From an uncultured Clostridia bacterium (GTDB lineage Bacteria; Bacillota; Clostridia; Christensenellales; DTU072): DNA of 13,010 nucleotides. Under the pieces are notes generated by a model, which was not told the DNA's origin, ran no database searches, and saw only the letters and a list, made by a program, of their open reading frames with translations. Every line of letters starts with the position of its first letter. Position 1 is the first letter of the stretch. The position numbers and the translations under genes are program-made. Location: NCBI GenBank assembly GCA_934296355.1, contig CAKRAY010000032.1:1-13010 (forward strand). Direction: 5' to 3'. Below, in pieces: positions 9,001-13,010 of this stretch.

Positions 9001-11267
9001 TCTTTAAGACAGTACGTGTCGTAGACGTAGAAAGTATAATCTTCGTCGGGAGAAAGCGCGTCGGTACGATATCCGGTATACTTGTTGTCGGTGCAGTCTA
9101 TTCTATTGCTTTGCTTACTGTAAAAACTTGCGAACTTATACTTATTAAAGTTGTTTTGGTTAACGAACTCTATCGCGAAACGCACTTTATCACCGCGTCT
9201 TAACGTGATTTTCATATCGGCGTCGCTCGATTTAATTTCTTTATCCGCGCCCGCTTCGCCCGCATCGTCGATGAGCGTATACAAAAGTCTCGCTTCGTTC
9301 GTGGTGATTTTGGTGTCCTTATCGTCGCCTATGTTTTCGCCAAGCACGTAGTGAATTTTGAAATCGTAGTCGTTCACGTCGATTTTTATAAAATACCGCA
9401 AACTTTGCATTCTTTCGTTTCCCACGAAGTCCACGGAATAGAGTTCTATCGCCCAAACGCCCGATTGAAGAATATCGCCGTTCTCGTTATGCAAGTCGAT
9501 ATACATATTGTTATAGACGGGTTTTACTTTGTCTTTCGACGTGCAGAAAATTCCGAAATACGCTCCGTCGTCCACGTTGTTTACGTTAACGGTAGAAGAT
9601 TCGTTTGCTCGTCTTCCCGTAGCGAGATTGAACCTCGTCGCGAACGTGTCGCCCGATTCGGTGGGGATATTTTCTCCGATATAGGTGGTACGGTAATATA
9701 CCAAGGTCGGCGCGCCGCCTTTTAGGTCAAGCGAGTTATCGGTAAGCACGGGACGAGTGTCCTCGGTCGTGCCGCGATAGCACAGATTAAGTCTGATAGG
9801 TTGTTTGGTTTCGGGGTCGAGCAATTCCTGGCTTGCCACCGCCGTGAAAAACGTGTCGGACATAATGTCCATGCCGACGTTGGAAAGATACTTATTCAAA
9901 AACAAGTTGCTCGCAAACTCCGGCGTGTCGGGTCCCACTCCGTCCACGATAATTTTAATTTCATAAGTGTGTCCGAACGTTTGCCTTTGTCCGTTTCTCT
10001 TTCTGTAATAAGTTACTGGCGAATAGAGTATGTCTTGTTCGCCTTCTACGGTAAAACTATATTCTTGTCCGGAATAATCTTTGTCCGTCGTACCGGAAGA
10101 AGCGTACGCCGGCTCGTTCCAATCGATAAGATAGTCGTCTTCGCTCGTCAAAAAGAGCCTTCTGAACATCGTGCCGTTCGTGTACTCGGTTACCGCGCTC
10201 GCGGAAGCGGGTTTGGTTTTATCCAAAACGATGTCGTAGTTACTGTCGTATAATTTTAATTTTATGGAAACCTTGTCGCCTTGCGTCGCTACGGTGGCGG
10301 GCGCGTCGGGGTGGCGGTTCGTACCCGTTATCGTGATGCTGTCTTCATCGTCGTAATTAAAACCGATAGCGACGTTGGTGTTCGGCTTCACGATAAGTCT
10401 TACGCCTACTTCGGTTATGTTTTGGCTCAAGCCGTCGTTACCTTGCCAGTTTCCGATAGCGACCTGGAAGAAAGACTCGACGCCGTATTCGCCGGAACCT
10501 ACTCGGCTTTCGCCGAACCCGTTCTTTACCAGTCCGCCGCCCATGGAGTTAAGCGTAACGGTTCCTCTACCTAAGCCGTATATCTTGTTTTCTATCGAAT
10601 TATACAAATCTACTCTGATTACCGCGTTATCGTTCGCGGTGGAACCGCTCGATCTCGCCGTAATGACGTAAGGCTGGACGGTAACGTTTAGCAGTCTGTC
10701 TTTCAGCACGTTGACGAGGTCTTGCGAGAACTTAAAAGAGTAAAAAAGCGTCGTGTTAGCGTACGCCGTATTGCTCGTAACGGGCATATAATTGGTTTCT
10801 ACTCTTAAATTGCCTCCGTTCAACACGCAAAAACCTTGTTCTCTGATCGTTGCGCCTTTGTCGCCCGCGGAAACAAGGGCAGTGTTGAACGCGTTGTTTA
10901 CGTTATCGTCGACGAAGGTAATGATATTCGGGTTGTAATCTCTGCGCTCTTCGAGCGTATCGGAGTGGTGAACTCTCGCGTAACTTACGAGCGAGTCGGT
11001 CGTACTTGCGGTTTCCTCGTAAAAAGCCGTGGAGTTCCTGTAGTAGGGCGAACTTTCGTATATCAAACCGCTGATAGATTGATTTTCGTAGGTACTGACT
11101 CCGACGGTCGCAGTCGAAGTGGTGACGACGCTTGTTTCTCCTCTTGCCACCAACGAATCGTAAAAACCGGGCGTAACGCACACCGAAGCGAAAGCGATCA
11201 CCGCTATCGCAAATAGTGCCGCCACCGCTTGAAGAACGAACTTCCTCATTGTTTGAACGCGATTCAT
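1..11267 (-). CDS. Giant secreted Ig-like (MBG/YDG-type) repeat protein, putative surface adhesin; 3' end outside window
   Basis: One open frame of 3755 full codons has no stop and leaves the left edge, so the C-terminus is unseen. ATG at 11267 is chosen because GGGAGG lies 9 nt upstream behind a strong promoter; an in-frame ATG six codons later lacks this spacing. The product opens with a Sec signal peptide. About 600 beta-rich residues follow, including stretches such as 'DGVGPDTPEF' and 'SVDFVGNERM'. Then come over 20 degenerate Ig-like modules. Their hallmarks are 'KTYDGNPI', 'TYGQPLGDV' and late strand pairs such as 'NAGTYSAVVEIDNQNY', which resemble the MBG/YDG bacterial Ig-like families. 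Helical segments interrupt the array near residues 902-1124 and 1521-1586, and cysteines cluster at 2626-2676. Proteins of this type usually sit extended on the cell surface and act in adhesion or matrix contact; that role is inferred. No catalytic domain was recognised. An LPXTG, SLH or transmembrane anchor may lie beyond the edge. Confidence 0.92.
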   Translation of the reverse strand, partial: MNRVQTMRKFVLQAVAALFAIAVIAFASVCVTPGFYDSLVARGETSVVTTSTATVGVSTYENQSISGLIYESSPYYRNSTAFYEETASTTDSLVSYARVHHSDTLEERRDYNPNIITFVDDNVNNAFNTALVSAGDKGATIREQGFCVLNGGNLRVETNYMPVTSNTAYANTTLFYSFKFSQDLVNVLKDRLLNVTVQPYVITARSSGSTANDNAVIRVDLYNSIENKIYGLGRGTVTLNSMGGGLVKNGFGESRVGSGEYGVESFFQVAIGNWQGNDGLSQNITEVGVRLIVKPNTNVAIGFNYDDEDSITITGTNRHPDAPATVATQGDKVSIKLKLYDSNYDIVLDKTKPASASAVTEYTNGTMFRRLFLTSEDDYLIDWNEPAYASSGTTDKDYSGQEYSFTVEGEQDILYSPVTYYRKRNGQRQTFGHTYEIKIIVDGVGPDTPEFASNLFLNKYLSNVGMDIMSDTFFTAVASQELLDPETKQPIRLNLCYRGTTEDTRPVLTDNSLDLKGGAPTLVYYRTTYIGENIPTESGDTFATRFNLATGRRANESSTVNVNNVDDGAYFGIFCTSKDKVKPVYNNMYIDLHNENGDILQSGVWAIELYSVDFVGNERMQSLRYFIKIDVNDYDFKIHYVLGENIGDDKDTKITTNEARLLYTLIDDAGEAGADKEIKSSDADMKITLRRGDKVRFAIEFVNQNNFNKYKFASFYSKQSNRIDCTDNKYTGYRTDALSPDEDYTFYVYDTYCLKDRAGNDEGEKYRYVLFSFKLQATIEVVNNDVIYSGKSAEIKPSVYYNREQVDASGVNVTYYYDSSFATPMSGAPVDAGTYYYVAKLNNRYYYAGASGRISIKQAVPDIIGTKNKGLHTSYYLNYGDSFALLDIGALALTPDRMLQTLANTKALGSDYFTALDDAQNELAEAFNPSALGSYAKGSGRYANELTAWLRKKLAVSNTTDVSELTGRFYYAYIKELIVGKTAEPAVMALSEEFEKAYLAERKENFVYQELQNVLGAIYKKGILAGNKNLLGENYFDEATAEEIQKANAFKPSVLGEYALGGSEAKKLAARQRTWLLKILGADSGSIDYVADHFYYAFLNSVAESLRFSEAQKAETERGYLAERISNVGSYSESGRTLNERLYLINEAGEVVYAMSYDGIIGYFRIGESDRQQSYYDRPNAGVYRLTVEFVPVLGTVVSGNTVVFDYYRGDFIRNNNYDIATREITVTVRHDESISASLLPTSTGTIDPEDPDIITYVFSGRDVIAVYKVIGTRSDEFGIDLTEFTTALYARINSRDDDLSRVVFNDAIPNKAGLYAVRVVIDDSLCNYTSTEPIYWYIKIDKITLTVKADDSYFVYQKEGTPVCSAYHNGIERNDVSFAFRYYYYNSAYGVALDAMAVEENSVADADMRMFAGERLMPVNVGNYVVAVDVVSENYDGTGYALYNITPVNNDSEGLNIKTWPMLYNNPLSPSCNLTYGQPLGDVRLGDTFTITYNYVVYYSKQNKTTNAQTLKGEVIVVSQKYDLWRTHRRNELTEDAYKEAIKSLTTAPSYAEWLNEETSREAYVEYMRKYDESEYLTDRYAYYYCLIVSGEDAKNFDFVYGDLPIAIGQAQLDWSRVVIDAVTYEDKISKVRNASAPGDGVGVSETIGRLYSTKGIIPDGDENVDWYKNGNYVYRILKTGYEYYLDETFGTQTPSAGIVPIIINVTFRDENGDENHNYSSRTSSRCELRVNKKTLDVKFKHEDGYTSSYGLYDEKTLLNECFEYSGNTLSLSRVTGTFTYDGQTFDSVMPAGAYDVVYTVVNDNYDGSATFRLTIKKANLRVSTAPRIVNETSRVSYNARYCDVAFANGVMIGEAGETVSGRFRASSEYTDEVFGFAGMAARILFEFVPDDADNYEIYDARNDDYAQNGFVTSTISRADVSRSMSLTVKKSYKYSDIRYLVSSDKAQDAFKEWLLSDNAITYSAGAYDGLAWRLGITNANNVSPSENALINAGVYKLRAYIDEQNYVGSVTATLVVEKKGAYLRVYQTENGQLVPVDGKGSVILQGGIYGVKKEYDGGAAGISVAVFDEDGNFIRETVTATYYKNNVIYKDTPGRIGWYDCRLSLDSSPNYKLIDEFDLNNELDYKETFLIVGVNRSELQFLSINQTYTMQKNVGVVLGINDAVYTLKFATQDGLTVYDKLPVNAGVYDIILEFDASENFGYSDRIIASEIDPSYVLTINKLGAVITVQSSVSVVYNGKQREPFTSYTTPYGLKLKYTLIDENGETTYELKELGALDAGEYTVRISIDDANHQGETTIRYTVTPAAVTVTKTPVFKEYEYCGEIAPEIAVSGEAYCAADGSVVEGTFAIAIETVNTRNAGTHVVNYIFTPASGNYQQVGGTVNLTIVKKVLEDEFLYIRTVDNEFIGFSVMENSDYAVEYNTLTHSVEVSFDKSKIYMYGTVNDDFTVSVTYNESISKPREKGIYTIRARVLSKNYTCERVWEYKFVVAQGTPHITEKPAVTKTFKIGDTIDGSTIRGGKAVVKGAGTRIEGTFSVVSKTFDRANINKVEVKFSPDDTNLYKDVSFTIDVNVIGIDALTIGDEGALPEGSTRSGEDWTNYDGNLIATSKRVSPAFTATSRRSACSGAVIKIVPADSSMTTVPYGTKISELKVTFVPCSDGCETCNNEIEIMNSCGVLKFTADKDYVPSVGEKVEVVYMLTVGAAENYEKYNYMYGEISTLGLVTKVDIASYNDELLSFGSGEDKEYIYNVYDGDRHIVGAELKYVNGAYTVVALDGEIAMTDLVSETIAKVVVNGDEVYLEFTFKNYIVSGVTLTPSAFTIIAESDILVSDTEKTYDGNPIGIYDLGISVYSQLPVSDGSYYIKVYDEKNNLTDGKSIGTYTIYLYVKDLVNRYYGVKKFSFEVTKRDVGADIRLIKPEDTFGEATASVMTVGIGDEVLSESEYTLLFKRENESDDAYASAIDFVAGVYYVKVTITASEYYTGSAVLKYTVNKRALVTVGLESNYRYAYGGTPPAITIGLKDKSSGASFGGGYTIYYYSDVYSKSNIAPTNAGTYSAVVEIDNQNYTLEGGAFEYTIIPRATYIKETPGFIYETKDGESYNLKYGQKFGELSFDGTGVGCYNDVPVAGKFVVDSAYASLVPNVGEVAVKVLFVPDDTNYSSASAEIKVKVAKAVATITFTELSAYYDGTNKRNSIKYFTTPSVNVTIRFKGVNGITDDPINADNYELIVKTDNPNYTVKTALTQDGTAPIFSIYKAQVRQVFVPTAVPVKVGESLLKSSLNEGRVYYEGFNAPVQGEFSFVRNALIFTEAGVKQVEFVFTPTDRANFATTKGVVDIVIEKGLATIKVSGNTIEYGTPADFSKIIFSTDPTALSNKVKLDCTYNGVTYKDGEILKAGVYYFSCYVDDDNYSSERFVFAYEVLKKEIDVDFVDETGNVVTTYSVKYAKSIKIGIKLYDANDTSGKRTYLVKDADTVASNVVYTYYKDGQPLEYTPTEIGSYDLKVTLYHANYTAEKTVYYRIQIGTIESIDFDENSLFNQVYGSVTAPIISVTPHDASYYVIYQGHEKNLPTEAGTYNITVYINDPNYESTQKSAVFRINPKSIELTDLFVKDKVYDGNSVLEIDGRLSGILFQDEVFVTLKARTFNGDPSVGEHYVEILSYELSGLKSSDYVLSKPTYEKKVTILNNVIRNEDGGSYVLSTKNGFKQGTKVSFFNVDLKANKSNIFTRMVGVDTKVIGYTITLNDSDTINADQY
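3240..3392 (-). other. Cysteine cluster in the giant protein (residues 2626-2676)
   Basis: Five cysteines fall at residues 2626, 2659, 2663, 2666 and 2676, four of them in a C-x3-C-x2-C-x9-C pattern within 'PCSDGCETCNNEIEIMNSCG'. Cysteine appears rare in the other parts of the protein that were translated. An exported site with this spacing could form disulfides or bind a metal; which one cannot be told from sequence. It lies between the 'KVTFV' strand and the 'GVLKFTADKDYVP' strand of an Ig-like module. Confidence 0.7.
6510..6707 (-). other. Third helical insertion in the giant protein (residues about 1521-1586)
   Basis: The frame reads QKYDLWRTHRRNELTEDAYK, then 'SYAEWLNEE', 'AYVEYMRKYDESEYLTDR' and 'YAYYYC'. 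It is highly charged and Tyr-rich, with predicted helical character. It is flanked by beta modules: upstream 'NLTYGQPLGDV' and 'TFTITYNYVVYY', downstream 'FDFVYGDLPIAIG'. 'WL' and 'YL..R' elements recall the duplicated module near residues 902-1124, but the motif order differs, so homology is uncertain. Confidence 0.5.
7896..8198 (-). repeat. Helical module, copy 2 of a tandem duplication (residues about 1024-1124)
   Basis: This segment begins LAGNKNLLGENYFDEATAEE and contains 'AFKPSVLGEYALGGSEA', 'QRTWLLKILG', 'DHFYYAFLNSV' and 'RGYLAERISN', matching copy 1 motif for motif with insertions of only one to three residues. After it, the protein returns to a beta module with 'SYDGIIGYF' and 'PNAGVYRLTVEF'. 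The pair therefore appears to sit inside a single Ig-like module rather than between modules. Confidence 0.75.
8262..8564 (-). repeat. Helical module, copy 1 of a tandem duplication (residues about 902-1002)
   Basis: This segment reads LANTKALGSDYFTALDDAQ at its start and contains 'AFNPSALGSYA', 'ELTAWLRKKL', 'GRFYYAYIKELIVG' and 'KAYLAERKEN'. It is rich in Ala, Leu, Glu and Lys with few beta-branched residues, so it should be alpha-helical, unlike the surrounding beta modules. It shares an ordered set of motifs with copy 2 about 123 codons further on: G-x-[DN]-Y-F, A-F-x-P-S-x-L-G-x-Y-A, W-L, F-Y-Y-A and Y-L-A-E-R. No known family was recognised; a FIVAR-like or other helical bundle spacer is a possibility. 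Confidence 0.75.
11187..11267 (-). other. Sec-type signal peptide of the giant protein
   Basis: The N-terminus reads MNRVQTMRKFVLQAV and continues into a hydrophobic core rich in Ala, Val, Ile and Phe. Basic residues R3, R8 and K9 form the n-region, the h-region spans roughly residues 10-26, and A25-F26-A27 gives an AXA-type signal peptidase I site. Cleavage after residue 27 is the best guess. Cys30 follows shortly after, but the preceding A-S-V is a poor lipobox, so a lipoprotein is less likely. Confidence 0.85.
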
Positions 11268-11316
11268 ATACAAGTACCTCCCGAGCGAAAAAACGCAATA
11301 AAATGCCCTTTTGCTT

Positions 11317-11336
11317 TTGTATATATAAATATACAA
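11317..11336. promoter_or_regulatory. 20-bp inverted repeat over the -10 and start site: candidate operator
   Basis: Arms TTGTATA (11317-11323) and TATACAA (11330-11336) are perfect complements around a 6-bp TATAAA centre. The repeat covers the -10 box and predicted start of the giant gene, where a bound repressor would block transcription. No known operator consensus was matched, and the AT-rich context makes chance symmetry possible. Confidence 0.4.
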
Positions 11337-11356
11337 TAAGTTTTCTATTTTGTCAA
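11328..11356 (-). promoter_or_regulatory. Sigma-A-type promoter of the giant surface protein gene
   Basis: On the minus strand a perfect -35 box TTGACA (11356-11351) is followed by a 17-bp spacer and the -10 box TATATT (11333-11328). The start of transcription would fall near 11321, giving a leader of about 54 nt with GGGAGG at 11282-11277, 9 nt before the ATG. The near-consensus boxes suggest a strong promoter unless repressed. Confidence 0.8.
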
Positions 11357-11564
11357 CGGGTATGCGCGTAGAAAAAGTTCGCCGCGCCCGCCACGATACG
11401 TGAGCGACCGAGAACTCCTCGATTTTTTTTTAAACCGAGCGGCAATATCGCTTAAAAATATCTCGAGCGTTTAGGAAAAACCTTTTTACGAGCCGTATTC
11501 TCATATCGTAAGTTACCGAACGACAAAAATAGTCAAAAAATTTCCTAAAAAATATCGCTTTCGC
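11357..11564. other. Intergenic spacer between divergent promoters, nothing recognised
   Basis: About 208 bp between the two -35 boxes hold no convincing ORF, RNA gene or long inverted repeat. There is a T-run at 11423-11431 behind a weak 4-bp hairpin, and AT-rich tracts near 11525-11560. The 10-mer AATATCGCTT occurs twice (11444-11453 and 11551-11560), which is probably chance. Confidence 0.5.
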
Positions 11565-11594
11565 TTGATTATTTTTTCCCTACGGTGCTATAAT
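11565..11594 (+). promoter_or_regulatory. Sigma-A-type promoter of groES-groEL with extended -10
   Basis: A -35 box TTGATT (11565-11570) is followed by an 18-bp spacer and a perfect -10 box TATAAT (11589-11594). TGC just before it forms an extended -10. Transcription should begin near 11601, at the left arm of the CIRCE-like repeat, so HrcA binding would overlap the start site. Confidence 0.8.
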
Positions 11595-11597
11595 AAA

Positions 11598-11624
11598 TTA
11601 GCAATCGTCAGATAGGATTGCTAA
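11598..11624 (+). promoter_or_regulatory. CIRCE-like operator (variant), predicted HrcA binding site
   Basis: The arms TTAGCAATC (11598-11606) and GATTGCTAA (11616-11624) form a perfect 9-bp inverted repeat with a 9-bp spacer. The canonical CIRCE element has arms TTAGCACTC and GAGTGCTAA with the same spacing. The only differences are C to A at position 7 of the left arm and the matching G to T in the right arm, so symmetry is kept. Its position, at the groES start of transcription and upstream of groESL, is the classic one for HrcA repression of chaperonins. hrcA itself is not in the window. Confidence 0.85.
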
Positions 11625-11663
11625 AACATAAAATTTGAAACCTTACAAGGAGGCAATAGAAAC

Positions 11664-11948
11664 ATGAAACTAAAACCATTGTTTGACAAAGTTGTAATCA
11701 AGCAAGAAGAAGTACAAGAAACCACCCCCAGCGGCATCATTTTGACCGGCAGTGCCAAGGAAAAGCCCGTTGTAGCGACGGTTATCGCCGTAGGACCCGG
11801 CGGAACGATCGACGGGAAAGAGGTAAAGATGGAAGTTAAAGTCGGCGACAGAATTCTCTACTCAAAATATTCGGGAACGGATTTCAAATTGCCGGACGGA
11901 ACGGTAACTATAATACGTCAAAGCGACATACTCGCTATTGTCGAATAA
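11664..11948 (+). CDS. groES: Co-chaperonin GroES (Hsp10)
   Basis: GroES forms the heptameric lid that caps GroEL in the cytoplasm, closing the folding chamber in an ATP-dependent cycle. The 94-residue product is the usual family length. It begins MKLKPLFDKVVIKQEE, the conserved first strands. The mobile loop spans roughly residues 17-33, with the GroEL-contacting tripeptide I25-I26-L27 inside 'TPSGIILTGSAKEKP'. The conserved 'VIAVGPGG' follows, and the end 'RQSDILAIVE' matches the family C-terminus. The 'YSKYSGTDFK' segment is typical of Bacillota-type GroES. The start is fixed by AAGGAGG at 11647-11653, 10 nt before the ATG. It is the first gene of an operon with groEL, 21 bp downstream, and is probably under HrcA control through the CIRCE variant in its leader. 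Confidence 0.98.
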   Translation: MKLKPLFDKVVIKQEEVQETTPSGIILTGSAKEKPVVATVIAVGPGGTIDGKEVKMEVKVGDRILYSKYSGTDFKLPDGTVTIIRQSDILAIVE

Positions 11949-11951
11949 TAA

Positions 11952-13010
<1,059 letters not shown>

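Larger units (their letters stand above)
3..9450 (-). repeat. Array of degenerate bacterial Ig-like (MBG/YDG-like) modules within the giant protein
   Basis: On the minus strand a hallmark strand pair of the form [N/D/S]-x-G-x-Y-x-V-x-V followed by about 10 residues and an 'NY'-like end recurs. Instances lie near plus positions 545, 775, 1070, 1325, 1830, 2105, 2350, 2625, 3195, 3600, 3880, 4160, 4425, 4705, 4975, 5285, 5625, 5885, 6165, 6990, 7335, 7715 and 8775. Typical spacing is 240-300 bp, or 80-100 residues, which is one Ig-like sandwich. Openings with 'YDG', 'YNG' or 'YGD/YGQ' precede many of them. The modules have diverged strongly, with no near-identical DNA repeats seen, so the array is old or under diversifying pressure. 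Larger gaps at 6165-6990 and 7715-8775 are filled by helical insertions. Assignment to MBG/YDG families rests on motif resemblance only. Confidence 0.75.

Noticed and set aside
11169..11189. Cys30 just after the signal peptide of the giant protein, as a possible lipoprotein attachment site.
   Set aside because: The residues before it are A-S-V, with Val at -1 and Ala rather than Leu at -3, which is a poor lipobox; an AXA signal peptidase I site at residues 25-27 fits better.
10903..11298. Minus-strand ORF of 131 aa starting just upstream of the giant gene's start.
   Set aside because: It overlaps the giant gene out of frame, its ATG would lie inside the leader before the GGGAGG site, and the product is a low-complexity Arg-rich shadow.
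11409..11431. CGAG-AACTC-CTCG hairpin followed by nine T residues, resembling an intrinsic terminator on the plus strand.
   Set aside because: The stem has only 4 bp and no plus-strand gene or promoter was seen upstream for it to terminate.

Overview
The window looks like chromosomal DNA of a Gram-positive-type bacterium, most likely a member of the Bacillota/Clostridia. The evidence is AGGAGG-like ribosome binding sites, sigma-A-type promoters, and a groES-groEL operon behind a CIRCE (HrcA-type) operator. A gut or host-associated Clostridia lineage would fit the giant Ig-like surface protein, but that is inference.

Layout. Nearly all of the left side (1-11267, minus strand) is one uninterrupted reading frame of at least 3755 codons. 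It starts at 11267 and runs off the left edge without a stop. It encodes a giant exported protein: a Sec signal peptide, an N-terminal beta-rich region of about 600 residues, then a long array of degenerate bacterial Ig-like modules of the MBG/YDG type. These carry 'YDG' or 'YGD' hallmarks and a late 'NAGTY..V.....NY' strand pair, repeated about every 85-100 residues. The array is interrupted by alpha-helical, charged segments, including a clear tandem duplication of about 100 residues (7896-8564), and by one cysteine cluster (3240-3392). The C-terminus, and so any cell-wall anchor, lies outside the window.

An AT-rich divergent intergenic region of 396 bp (11268-11663) separates this gene from groES. 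It holds a near-consensus sigma-A promoter facing left, with a 20-bp inverted repeat over its -10, and an extended -10 promoter facing right. The right-hand promoter is followed by a perfect 9-N9-9 inverted repeat that is a CIRCE variant with matched substitutions in both arms. About 200 bp between the promoters hold nothing recognisable.

The right side (11664-13010, plus strand) is groES (complete, 94 aa) followed after 21 bp by groEL (first 347 codons, cut by the window end). Together they encode the Hsp60/Hsp10 folding machine, probably controlled by HrcA through the CIRCE variant. The two divergent units show no functional link beyond sharing an intergenic region.

The most unusual content is the architecture of the giant surface protein, especially its helical insertions, and the variant CIRCE operator.
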